A stretch of DNA of 12,519 nt from JAHQVI01 sp964407075 (GTDB taxonomy: Bacteria; Pseudomonadota; Alphaproteobacteria; Rhizobiales; Rhodomicrobiaceae). The position numbers were made by a program, and so were the translations under genes. The DNA lies in NCBI GenBank assembly GCA_964407075.1, contig CAYOUE010000096.1:1-12519 (forward strand), given 5' to 3'. Below the pieces are notes generated by a model that searched no databases, was not told where the DNA came from, and saw only the letters and a program-made list of their open reading frames with translations. Below are positions 1 to 5,916 of this stretch, piece after piece (the first letter of the stretch is position 1; the number at the start of each line of letters is the position of its first letter).

Positions 1-57
1 GCGACGCCGCTGGATGCAACCGCGCCAAAGGTTTCAGGCGCAGGCGTAAAGGCTTGA
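1..57 (+). CDS. 3' end of a gene upstream of gpsA, probably tsaD
   Basis: An open frame enters from the left edge and ends at a TGA at 55-57, giving 18 C-terminal residues (ATPLDATAPKVSGAGVKA). The 'PLD' near the end and the small, basic, glycine-rich tail resemble the C-terminus of TsaD (tRNA threonylcarbamoyladenosine synthase subunit). In many Hyphomicrobiales tsaD sits directly upstream of gpsA, and the 19-base gap here fits co-transcription. The family assignment rests on a very short tail and on gene order, so it is an inference; that a coding frame ends here is more secure. Confidence 0.5.
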   Translation, partial: ATPLDATAPKVSGAGVKA

Positions 58-76
58 AAGACGATCGGAACGCGAC

Positions 77-1120
77 ATGGCTGACTATCAGACTATCGGA
101 ATAGCAGGGGCTGGCGCATGGGGAACGGCCCTTGCCGTGGCCGCGCGCCGGGCGGGACGCGACGTGACCCTGTGGGCCTATGAGCGTGAGACTGTGGAGG
201 AAATCAATCACGAGCACGCCAACCATATCTATCTGCCCGGCGTGACGCTGGACCGGGCGATCCGCGCCACCGCGAAAGTTCCGGAAGTGGCCGCCGCGGA
301 TCTGATACTCATGGTGGTGCCAAGCCAGTTCTTTCGCTCGGTCGCAATGGAGTTCGCCCCCCATATCGGCGGCAAGCCGGTCATCATCTGCACCAAGGGC
401 CTTGAGGAAGAGACCGGCAAGCTGATGTCGGATATCCTCGCCGAGGAGATGCCGGGGGCGGTTCCCGGCGTGCTCGCCGGTCCGAGCTTCGCCAGCGAAA
501 TCGCACGCGGACAGCCCGCCGCCCTGACCGTTGCAACGAAGGACGAAGTCATCGGGCTGCGCGTCGCCAACGCGCTCGGAAGCCGCTCGCTACGGCTGTA
601 CTGGTCGGACGATATAGCAGGAATGCAGATCGGCGGCGCGATCAAGAACATCCTCGCGATCGCCGCAGGGATCGTCGCGGGGCGCAGGCTGGGCGACAAT
701 GCGCGCGCCGGACTTATCACACGGGGCTTCGCCGAACTGATGCGTTTCGGCGTGGCGATGGGCGCGAAGCCGGAAACGCTCATGGGGCTCTCCGGCCTCG
801 GGGACCTGATCCTGACGTGTTCGAGCGAGCAGTCGCGCAACATGTCGCTCGGCAAGGCGCTTGGCGAAGGCCGCAGGCTGGAGGACATTCTCGGCTCGCG
901 CCGCTCCGTCAGCGAAGGCGCGCATTCCGCGGCGGCGGCGGTCGCGCGCGCCAAGGAGCGGAATGTCGAATTGCCGATCTGCGAGGCGGTCAGCGTCATT
1001 CTCGCAGGGGAGATGAATATCGACGAAGCCATCGATGCGGTGTTGTCGCGCCCGTTCAGGAGCGAGGCGGAGCCATTCGGGACCGCGCCCGCACCATCCC
1101 GCGGGAAGAAAAGCGCCTGA
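77..1120 (+). CDS. gpsA: NAD(P)+-dependent glycerol-3-phosphate dehydrogenase
   Basis: Cytosolic enzyme that reduces dihydroxyacetone phosphate to sn-glycerol-3-phosphate, the backbone for phospholipid synthesis. At 347 residues it is normal length for the family. Visible motifs: the N-terminal dinucleotide-binding GAGAWG (residues 11-16), the TKG segment (K107), the GPSFA segment (135-139), the catalytic lysine in 'IKNILAIAAG' (K190), and the C-terminal substrate-binding 'GLGDLILT' (D243) followed by SRN (R254-N255). The chosen ATG is 11 residues before the glycine-rich loop, as in relatives; a weak GGAA ribosome site precedes it. It lies 19 bases after a tsaD-like end, probably in one transcript, and is followed by a terminator-like hairpin at 1211-1233. 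Nothing looks broken. Identification is secure. Confidence 0.96.
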   Translation: MADYQTIGIAGAGAWGTALAVAARRAGRDVTLWAYERETVEEINHEHANHIYLPGVTLDRAIRATAKVPEVAAADLILMVVPSQFFRSVAMEFAPHIGGKPVIICTKGLEEETGKLMSDILAEEMPGAVPGVLAGPSFASEIARGQPAALTVATKDEVIGLRVANALGSRSLRLYWSDDIAGMQIGGAIKNILAIAAGIVAGRRLGDNARAGLITRGFAELMRFGVAMGAKPETLMGLSGLGDLILTCSSEQSRNMSLGKALGEGRRLEDILGSRRSVSEGAHSAAAAVARAKERNVELPICEAVSVILAGEMNIDEAIDAVLSRPFRSEAEPFGTAPAPSRGKKSA

Positions 1121-1210
1121 GCAGGACTTGCGCGCCAGGCGATCGTGCGTTACATCCATACCCATCATGAAACCGTCATTCCGCATGAACGACCGCAAGC
1201 GAATTAGCCT

Positions 1211-1245
1211 CCCGGCAGCCTGAGGGCTCCGGGTTTCCCGCTTTT
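1211..1245 (+). terminator. probable intrinsic terminator after gpsA
   Basis: CCCGG-c-AGCC (1211-1220) pairs with GGCTCCGGG (1225-1233), leaving a 4-base loop and one bulged C. It is followed by a T-rich stretch (TTTCCCGCTTTTT). The stem is GC-rich and the orientation suits the end of the tsaD-gpsA transcript. The T-tract is interrupted, so termination may be partial. Confidence 0.6.
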
Positions 1246-1278
1246 TCGCTTTCAACCGATCAGCAAGGACATCGTTTC

Positions 1279-1590
1279 ATGGCTTCCTCATCCCTGTTCG
1301 CCGCTGAGACGGCGCATACTGATGGCTCTGCATCGCCTGCAGTCCGTCGCGACTACTTCTTCGTCACCGGCGAGACCCGCGCCGATCTGCTGGCCCGCGT
1401 GCTCGGGCCTTTCCTGAAGACCGGCCTCTCGCCCTACCGCATACACGCCTCCAGCGAACACGGCTCCGGCGACGAGACACAGATCGAGCTGCGTATGGCC
1501 GGGCTTCGGCCCGGCGAGGCGGAGCTGCTCGCGGCGAGCTGCCGCGCGATTGTCGGCGTACAGACCGTTCTCACGGTTTCGGATGCATAA
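1279..1590 (+). CDS. small ACT-like domain protein, function unknown
   Basis: A 103-residue protein. After a 24-residue polar, probably disordered N-terminus, the rest follows a beta-alpha-beta-beta-alpha-beta order: DYFFVTGE (25-32), a helix at about 35-50, two strands at about 52-75 (PYRIHASSE and TQIELRMAG), a helix at about 78-92, and a last strand VQTVLTVSD (94-102). That is the order of an ACT or ACT-like ligand-binding fold. ACT domains usually bind amino acids and regulate enzymes, but no catalytic partner is fused here. A possible AGGA ribosome site lies 9 bases before the ATG. The gene stands alone after the gpsA terminator, and its stop codon runs into the A-tract of a minus-strand terminator. 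The fold is judged by eye; I do not recognise a named gene. Confidence 0.75.
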   Translation: MASSSLFAAETAHTDGSASPAVRRDYFFVTGETRADLLARVLGPFLKTGLSPYRIHASSEHGSGDETQIELRMAGLRPGEAELLAASCRAIVGVQTVLTVSDA

Positions 1591-1616
1591 AAAAGCGAGC
1601 CAGAAACTGGCTCGCT
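1588..1616 (-). terminator. intrinsic terminator on the minus strand
   Basis: AGCGAGCCAG (1594-1603) and CTGGCTCGCT (1607-1616) form a perfect 10-bp stem with a 3-base loop. On the minus strand the stem runs straight into six T (complement of A at 1589-1594); on the plus strand no T-tract follows. It therefore mainly ends leftward transcription, and its T-tract overlaps the stop codon of the rightward ACT-like gene. Confidence 0.75.
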
Positions 1617-1730
1617 GAGAGGGTCACACTTTTGGGGAACACTGCCACTTTGCGTCCTTGCCCGGAAAGCAATGCTGCGACTGCAGGGTCGATCGCATTT
1701 CCCGACTACGGGTATGACGCAGAAGCGACT
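1588..1730 (-). ncRNA. candidate structured small RNA (unassigned)
   Basis: The gap 1591-1962 has no convincing protein gene, but its left part looks like a minus-strand RNA of about 140 nt. It ends in the strong terminator at 1588-1616. A TACAAT -10-like box (complement of 1737-1742) would start transcription near 1730; no good -35 is visible. Between them, 1651-1656 can pair with 1716-1721 (TGCGTC/GACGCA). That closing stem encloses three hairpins: 1658-1661 with 1669-1672, 1676-1680 with 1693-1697, and 1701-1704 with 1709-1712. A single-stranded C-rich stretch (TTCCCC, then CCCTCTC) lies between this fold and the terminator, a usual place for target pairing. The family is not recognised. 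The structure was found by eye, without a folding score. Confidence 0.45.
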
Positions 1731-1907
1731 TTTTTCATTGTACATGCCAATGCGGCGGCTCGAAGGGCAAACTATGACGGTTTCATGATTGTTTTGACGG
1801 CCCAGGCTCAACCGAAGGGCGAGAAAAGCTGGCAGGATATGAGATCGAGCCCTCAAATATCAAAGATGTAAGAGAAAATTCCATCCAACGTATACAATTT
1901 TGGGGGC

Positions 1908-1936
1908 TTGATCTTTCAACATGCAGCCCGGATGAT
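1908..1936 (+). promoter_or_regulatory. possible promoter of the DUF2794 gene
   Basis: TTGATC (1908-1913) and GATGAT (1931-1936) are separated by 17 bases, each matching 4 of 6 consensus positions of a housekeeping promoter. Transcription would begin near 1943, 20 bases before the preferred start codon at 1963. The boxes are weak individually; spacing and location are the main support. Confidence 0.4.
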
Positions 1937-1962
1937 GGTAAGCTGACCAGATGGGAGGCGCG

Positions 1963-2337
1963 ATGACCGATACAGACCCCATAGTTTTTCGCCCCGCCGG
2001 AGAGGAATCGTTCCGGCCGGGCCTGATCTATCAGCCATTCATAAGTTTCGATCGCAGGGAACTCTATCAGCTTCTGTCCGTTTACGGCAGGCGTGTCGCA
2101 GAAGGCGAGTGGCGTGATTACGCCATCGACATGCTCAGGGATCGCGCGGTTTTCTCCATATTCCGGCGCACGTCCGAAGCCCCGCTTTACAGGATCGAAA
2201 AGACGCCCCGCTTTGCGCGGCGGCAAGGGGCGTATTGCGTCATGAACACCGCCGGACTCATTCTCAGGCGCGGCCATGAGTTGAGAAGGGTCTTGAGAAT
2301 TTTCGAAAAAACGCGGTTGCATCTCGTTGAGAACTAA
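1963..2337 (+). CDS. DUF2794 family protein, function unknown
   Basis: A 124-residue soluble protein (MTDTDPIVFRP...). The core 'ISFDRRELYQLLSVYGRRVAEGEWRDYAID', then 'FSIFRRTSEAPLYRIEKTP' and 'GAYCVMNTAGLILRRGHEL', matches my recollection of DUF2794, a small family found mostly in alphaproteobacteria with no known activity. I place the start at the second ATG (1963), because GGGAGG at 1953-1958 sits 4 bases before it. The ATG at 1951 is 12 bases earlier and itself overlaps the approach to that ribosome site. The reading frame is intact and matches neighbours in base composition. An ACGCGC-GG-GCGCGT inverted repeat (2337-2350) overlaps the stop and may be a weak transcript end. Arginine-rich and without membrane segments. 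Family call fairly sure; function unknown. Confidence 0.85.
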   Translation: MTDTDPIVFRPAGEESFRPGLIYQPFISFDRRELYQLLSVYGRRVAEGEWRDYAIDMLRDRAVFSIFRRTSEAPLYRIEKTPRFARRQGAYCVMNTAGLILRRGHELRRVLRIFEKTRLHLVEN

Positions 2338-2350
2338 CGCGCGGGCGCGT
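2337..2350 (+). other. short GC inverted repeat at the DUF2794 stop codon
   Basis: ACGCGC (2337-2342), GG, GCGCGT (2345-2350) is a perfect 6-bp inverted repeat overlapping the stop codon. No T-tract follows and the 2-base loop is too tight to close fully. It could protect the mRNA 3' end or weakly terminate it; this is a guess. Confidence 0.3.
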
Positions 2351-2386
2351 CTTGCATCCCGATTCCGGAGTTCGCATTCACAACAT

Positions 2387-2418
2387 AAAAAAAAGCGCCG
2401 ACGTAGTACGCCGGCGCT
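2387..2418 (-). terminator. strong intrinsic terminator on the minus strand
   Basis: On the minus strand AGCGCCGGCG (complement of 2409-2418) pairs with CGTCGGCGCT (complement of 2394-2403) around a 5-base loop. One pair is G-U, which becomes an A-C mismatch on the plus strand. Eight T follow (complement of A 2387-2394). It would end both the small RNA here and any read-through from dctM. Confidence 0.85.
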
Positions 2419-2465
2419 GAAGCTTAAGGCTGGTGGGAGGAAATCAGCCTTATTGCGTCAGTGAC
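2387..2465 (-). ncRNA. small RNA with anti-Shine-Dalgarno loop, mmgR/suhB (alpha-r8)-like
   Basis: On the minus strand, a hairpin AAGGCTG/CAGCCTT (2445-2451 with 2426-2432) exposes a 12-base loop containing UUUCCUCCCAC. A short linker leads to a strong terminator (2387-2418). A hairpin displaying CCUCCC, then a terminator, with a total of about 75-80 nt, is the layout I know for the MmgR/suhB (alpha-r8) Hfq-type RNAs of Rhizobiales, which repress translation by covering ribosome sites. The 5' end is not fixed: a poor TTGTGC/CATTTC pair with 17-base spacing would start it near 2465. It may equally be cut from the 3' end of the TRAP transcript, since no other terminator follows dctM. The RNA call is fairly good; the family name rests on memory. 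Confidence 0.6.
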
Positions 2466-2506
2466 AGAAATGGGTTTTCCTGCCGCATCGCACAACATCC
2501 CCTATC

Positions 2507-2521
2507 GCATAGAAGCTATGC
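2507..2521. promoter_or_regulatory. palindrome GCATAG-aag-CTATGC upstream of the small RNA
   Basis: A perfect 6-bp inverted repeat with a 3-base centre lies between the dctM stop (2576) and the small RNA. It could be a protein-binding site controlling the RNA's promoter or a small hairpin in the dctM 3' untranslated region. Nothing further supports either role. Confidence 0.35.
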
Positions 2522-2575
2522 AATTTTGATGGGCCAGTTGCGGTCAGTTTTCAGGCGGCGCGGGACAGGAAGAGG

Positions 2576-3898
2576 TCAGAAGAGCCAGCGCACGAGCGCG
2601 AGCGTGATCGCGGGAAACGTTACGAGCAGGACAACTCGAAGCAAATCGCTGAGCACGAACGGCGTGACGCCCGCATAGGTCCTGCGGAGCGGAATGTCCG
2701 TCGCCATCGAATGGATAATGAACAGGTTCATGCCGACCGGCGGCGTTATCAGCCCGACCTCCACCACGATCAGCACAAGGACACCGAACCATATCGCCGT
2801 TTCCTCCGGCGTAAGACCGAAATCAAGCGCCTCGATGACGGGAAAGAAGATCGGGATGGTCAGCAGGATCATGGAAAGGCTGTCCATGACGCATCCGAAA
2901 ACGAGATAGATCAGCAGGATGATCGCAAGCACGGTGAACGGGCCGAGGCCGGACGCCGTCACCCATTCGGCGAGCGCCTGCGGCGTCTGGGTGAAGGCGA
3001 GAAACGAATTGAAGATCTGCGCCCCGAACAGGATCAGAAAGATCATCGCGGTGGTTTTCGCGGTTTCCAGCAGACAGTCGGCGAAACCCTGCCGGTCAAG
3101 GCTGCCATTGACGAGGGCATAGAGCCCGGTCGCCACCGCGCCGACCGCCGCGCCTTCCGTGGGCGTGAACCATCCGGCGTAAATTCCGCCGATCACAAGC
3201 GCGAAGACCATGAATACCGGCCAGACCGCCATGAGCGTGCGGAACCTCTGGGCGTAGCGCACGCGCGGCGCGGTTGAGGCCGCCGCCGGGTTTACAGTCG
3301 CATAGATCACGACGACGAGCATATAGCCGAGCGCAGCGAGGATGCCGGGAACGAGTGCGGCGACGAACATCTTGATGATGTTCTGCTCGGTCAGGATCGC
3401 ATAGATCACAAGTATGATGGAGGGCGGTATCAGAATGCCGAGCGTCCCGCCCGCCGCCAGCACGCCCGTGGACAGCGCGTCGGAATAGCCGTAGCGGCGC
3501 ATTTCCGGCAGCGCGACCCTGCCCATCGTAGAAGCGGTCGCCAGCGAAGAGCCGCACACTGCTCCGAAACCTGCGCAAGCGCCGACCGCAGCGATGGCGA
3601 CGCCGCCGCGCCTGTGGCCCACCCAGTCGGCGGCGCTGCGGAACAGGGCGGCCGACATGCCGGACTTGCTCGCGAACTGCCCCATCAGCAGGAACAGCGG
3701 CACGATGGACAGCGAATAGCTGGAGAAGGTGTCGTAGGTGAGCGTCTTGAGCTGGTTGAGCGTGCCGTTCGGGCTGCCGAGCACGATCCATGTGCCCACG
3801 AATCCGGTCAGGGCCATCGCCGCGGCGATCGGCACGCGGAGAAAGATCAACAGCAGCATGACCGGAAAGGAAAGCGCGGCAAGTTCGAGACCTGTCAC
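2576..3898 (-). CDS. dctM: TRAP transporter large membrane subunit (DctM type)
   Basis: The 440-residue channel-forming subunit of a tripartite ATP-independent periplasmic transporter, which carries an organic acid inward using the sodium or proton gradient. It is almost wholly hydrophobic, with about a dozen membrane segments. Family features: N-terminal 'FPVMLLLIFLRVPIAAAMALTG', 'VPLFLLMGQFASKSGMSAALF' (about 66-86), 'GAVCGSSLATASTMG' (about 113-127), 'GYSDALSTGVLAAGGTLGILIPPSI' (about 137-161), and C-terminal 'LITPPVGMNLFI'. Length is normal. Its ATG overlaps the dctQ stop by four bases (3895-3898), so translation is probably coupled. It is the last gene of the minus-strand train; the next terminator is that of the small RNA at 2387-2418. 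Family secure; substrate inferred from the neighbouring aromatic genes. Confidence 0.95.
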   Translation of the reverse strand: MTGLELAALSFPVMLLLIFLRVPIAAAMALTGFVGTWIVLGSPNGTLNQLKTLTYDTFSSYSLSIVPLFLLMGQFASKSGMSAALFRSAADWVGHRRGGVAIAAVGACAGFGAVCGSSLATASTMGRVALPEMRRYGYSDALSTGVLAAGGTLGILIPPSIILVIYAILTEQNIIKMFVAALVPGILAALGYMLVVVIYATVNPAAASTAPRVRYAQRFRTLMAVWPVFMVFALVIGGIYAGWFTPTEGAAVGAVATGLYALVNGSLDRQGFADCLLETAKTTAMIFLILFGAQIFNSFLAFTQTPQALAEWVTASGLGPFTVLAIILLIYLVFGCVMDSLSMILLTIPIFFPVIEALDFGLTPEETAIWFGVLVLIVVEVGLITPPVGMNLFIIHSMATDIPLRRTYAGVTPFVLSDLLRVVLLVTFPAITLALVRWLF

Positions 3899-4431
3899 CT
3901 TGCGTCTTCCTTCATCAACAGTCCGTTGAGGCTTCGCCAGACCGTGTAAATCGAAACGACGGCGAACAGCGCCGCCCCCGCCGTCCCCGCGGCGTAGCCG
4001 TACCAGACGGGCAGGCGCAGGATGAACGTCGTTTCGCTGTAGGCGTATTTATCCTGAAGCCCGAGACCCAGCCGCCAGGCAATGACGAAAGCGATCAGCG
4101 CGATCGTCATGTCGCCGATAACCACCATGAGCCGCCGGAAACCGGATGGCGCGCGATTGATGAAAATGTCGACGGTGATATGGCCGCGGTTAAGCTGGCA
4201 CCAGGGCATGAAGCTGAACACCGCGATCGCGCATCCCATCTCGACAAGCTCGAAATCGCCTGTGATCGTCGAGAAGCCGTAAGCGGAGAGCGAGCGTCCG
4301 ATGATCGAACCGACCGTCAGCACGGCCATACCGGCGAGCACGGCGCCGCCGGCAACGGCGAACCATGCCGAAATCCGGCTCAGGATCCTGCCGGCCTTTT
4401 TTTCAGCGGCTGGCGCTATGCCGTTCGGCAT
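3895..4431 (-). CDS. dctQ: TRAP transporter small membrane subunit (DctQ type)
   Basis: A 178-residue inner-membrane protein with four predicted membrane segments (about 23-45, 63-77, 103-123 and 145-165), the usual architecture of DctQ. Diagnostic stretches are 'GDFELVEMG' (58-66), 'FSFMPWCQLNRGHITVDIF' (72-90), and 'LPVWYGY' (140-146) before the last helix. It pairs with DctM to form the membrane domain that accepts substrate from DctP. A GAGGGG ribosome site lies about 11 bases upstream of the ATG. It is separated from dctP by 90 bases holding a long hairpin (4466-4492), and overlaps dctM by four bases, so it is probably made at the level of dctM and well below dctP. Identification is good. 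Confidence 0.93.
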   Translation of the reverse strand: MPNGIAPAAEKKAGRILSRISAWFAVAGGAVLAGMAVLTVGSIIGRSLSAYGFSTITGDFELVEMGCAIAVFSFMPWCQLNRGHITVDIFINRAPSGFRRLMVVIGDMTIALIAFVIAWRLGLGLQDKYAYSETTFILRLPVWYGYAAGTAGAALFAVVSIYTVWRSLNGLLMKEDAR

Positions 4432-4465
4432 GGGAATCGGCGCCCCTCGGATGCATAGGGAAGAA

Positions 4466-4492
4466 TGCCTCGCGCCGGACCGGCGCGAGGCA
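4466..4492 (-). repeat. long intercistronic hairpin between dctP and dctQ
   Basis: TGCCTCGCGCCG (4466-4477) and CGGCGCGAGGCA (4481-4492) are a perfect 12-bp inverted repeat with a 3-base centre, 30 bases after the dctP stop. On the minus strand only a mixed pyrimidine stretch (ATTCTTCCC) follows, not a clean T-tract. Such stems after a binding-protein gene are known to stabilise its mRNA or partly terminate, keeping binding protein in excess over permease. I see no other role. Confidence 0.7.
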
Positions 4493-4521
4493 CGTCAACC
4501 TACTGCAATGCGGGCTGAATG

Positions 4522-5556
4522 TCACCCGCCGGAATGTTTCGCAACCAGCGCGCGGGCATCTTCGACCATCTGCGCGGCAGGAAGTCCCTTGGCAGACATT
4601 TCCTCAATCCATTCCTGGATGATCGGCTCGGAAAGCTGTTTCCAGCGTTCGGTCTCCTCATCGGACAGCGCAATGATCGGATTGCCCTGTTGCTCGATGA
4701 CCTCCTTGCCCGGACCGTCGCCCTTGTCCATCGCCTGGCCGGCCCAGGCCGAGGCCATCATGCCGGAATTGGCGTCGATGATGGCCTTCAGGTCGTCGGG
4801 CAGGCTTTCGTATTTGTCCTTGTTCATCGCGAAGACAAAGACCGTGTTGTAGAAGGGCTGATCGCCGCCCATCCCGGTATGCGAACTGGCCAGTTCGTGG
4901 ATCTTCAGCGACGGCACGATTTCGTAGGGGATCACGCCGCCGTCGACGACGCCCTTCGAGAGCGCTTCGGGAAATGCCGGAACCGGAATGCCGACTGGCG
5001 TTGCGCCAGCGGCTTCGAGCATCTTGCTGGCGATGCGGGTCGGCGTGCGCAGTTTGAGCCCCTGCATGTCCTCAAGTTTGCTTACGCTTTTCTCGCGCGT
5101 GTGGATCAGACCCTCGCCATGCACATGGATCGCGACGATCTTGACCTCCTGGAACTCGTCCTGAAGGTATTTTTCATAGAATTCCCAGAGCGCCTTGGAG
5201 GTATTCTCCGCGCTTTTCGTGCCGATGAAGGGAAGCTCGAAAACCTCCGCTCCGGGGAAGCGGCCAGGCGTATAGCTGGGGATCGTCCAGGTGCCGTCGA
5301 TCACGCCGTCCTTGACCTGATCGAACAGCGAGGGCGGGCTGCCGCCGAGCTGCATGGCGGGGTAGATCTCGATCTTTATGCGCCCGTTGGACTCTTCCAT
5401 GATCTTGTCGGCCCAGGGCGTTATGAAAAAGGCCGGGATCGCGCCGCGCGGCGAGATGAAATGCTGGATGCGCAGCGTAACCTCCTGCGCTACGGCGGGC
5501 AGGGATATCATGGCCCCGCAGGCGAGCGCCGCCATCGTCATGAACAGTTTTCTCAT
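4522..5556 (-). CDS. dctP: TRAP transporter periplasmic solute-binding protein (DctP family)
   Basis: Periplasmic receptor that captures the substrate and delivers it to DctQM. I use the ATG at 5556 (344 residues, MRKLFMTMAAL...), because GGGAGG (5562-5567) lies 5 bases upstream and a clean secretion signal begins there: basic MRK, hydrophobic core to about 20, and cleavage after AVA or AVAQ (about 23-24). The in-frame ATG 18 bases earlier would overlap the ribosome site. Family marks: 'PWADKIMEESNGRIKIEIYPAMQLGG' (47-72), the carboxylate-binding arginine in 'GLKLRTP' (R170), and 'PEALSKGVVDGG' (196-207). The conserved arginine implies an acid ligand. The neighbours degrade homogentisate, so an aromatic acid such as a hydroxyphenylacetate is the natural inference, not a proven one. 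Confidence 0.93.
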   Translation of the reverse strand: MRKLFMTMAALACGAMISLPAVAQEVTLRIQHFISPRGAIPAFFITPWADKIMEESNGRIKIEIYPAMQLGGSPPSLFDQVKDGVIDGTWTIPSYTPGRFPGAEVFELPFIGTKSAENTSKALWEFYEKYLQDEFQEVKIVAIHVHGEGLIHTREKSVSKLEDMQGLKLRTPTRIASKMLEAAGATPVGIPVPAFPEALSKGVVDGGVIPYEIVPSLKIHELASSHTGMGGDQPFYNTVFVFAMNKDKYESLPDDLKAIIDANSGMMASAWAGQAMDKGDGPGKEVIEQQGNPIIALSDEETERWKQLSEPIIQEWIEEMSAKGLPAAQMVEDARALVAKHSGG

Positions 5557-5561
5557 TAAGT

Positions 5562-5567
5562 CCTCCC
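5562..5567 (-). promoter_or_regulatory. ribosome binding site that sets the dctP start
   Basis: GGGAGG on the minus strand, 5 bases before the ATG at 5556. It lies between two in-frame ATGs and so selects the downstream one. The upstream ATG has no comparable site. Confidence 0.8.
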
Positions 5568-5576
5568 TTGTCATAT

Positions 5577-5618
5577 GCCGTCAAACGGCCTGAACAGTCA
5601 GAATATCCTGCGGACTGT
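5577..5618 (-). other. two small inverted repeats in the dctP leader
   Basis: In the 119-base gap before dctP, the minus strand has ACAGTC/GACTGT (5613-5618 with 5594-5599, 13-base loop), then GCCGT/ACGGC (5585-5589 with 5577-5581, 3-base loop). The second ends 9 bases before the ribosome site. They may be leader hairpins that adjust translation or mark an mRNA processing site. No clear promoter was found in the gap. Confidence 0.3.
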
Positions 5619-5675
5619 GCGTCATGTTCCGATACACAATCTCGCAGATTACACACATGCCGTCGAGACTTCGCT

Positions 5676-5915
5676 TCAGCCTCCGGGCGACTCTTGCGCA
5701 GTCTTCGATCTGTCCGCATCTCCCCTGCTCTCCCGCGCCAGTATCAGCGCCTCGCGCAGCGCATCCCGGTCGCCGATGTGATTGGCGAGGATCAGCAGCG
5801 CCCTTGCGTTGAAAGCGTGGCTCTCTTCGTCCGTAAGGCCCTGGTGAGCGGCTAGCAGCTCGGCGTAGAAGCCGTCCGGATCGGGCAGGTTCGGCTTGCG
5901 GATCAGCTTTCCCAT
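5676..5915 (-). CDS. DUF2783 small protein, likely partner of the FAD hydroxylase
   Basis: A 79-residue protein. The core 'LPDPDGFYAELLAAHQGLTDEESHAFNARALLILANHIGDRDALREALILAR' (about 9-60) fits DUF2783; the last 20 residues are polar and variable. The start at 5915 is set by GGAGG (5922-5926) 6 bases upstream and lies one base after the hydroxylase stop codon, so the two proteins are translated together. In Pseudomonas putida the 3-hydroxyphenylacetate hydroxylase MhaA needs a small coupling protein, MhaB, encoded next to it; this gene has that size and position. Whether MhaB and DUF2783 are the same family I state from context and have not verified. It has no membrane segment or signal peptide, so it should be cytosolic. 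Confidence 0.85.
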   Translation of the reverse strand: MGKLIRKPNLPDPDGFYAELLAAHQGLTDEESHAFNARALLILANHIGDRDALREALILARESRGDADRSKTAQESPGG

Positions 5916-5916
5916 A

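Noticed and set aside
1167..1223. 18-residue open frame MKPSFRMNDRKRISLPAA after gpsA
   Set aside because: No ribosome site upstream and its end lies inside the gpsA terminator stem; too short to support.
1651..1721. 71-base cloverleaf-like fold resembling a tRNA in size
   Set aside because: No T-loop GTTC consensus, no D-loop GG, no plausible anticodon arm on either strand; kept only as part of a candidate small RNA.
1434..1856. 140-codon minus-strand open frame over the ACT-like gene and the gap
   Set aside because: It passes through the terminator stem and is antisense to a better-supported gene; its sequence shows no domain.
1632..1871. 79-codon open frame on the plus strand in the gap before DUF2794
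   Set aside because: TTG start, no ribosome site and no recognisable domain; the stretch is better explained by the minus-strand RNA candidate.
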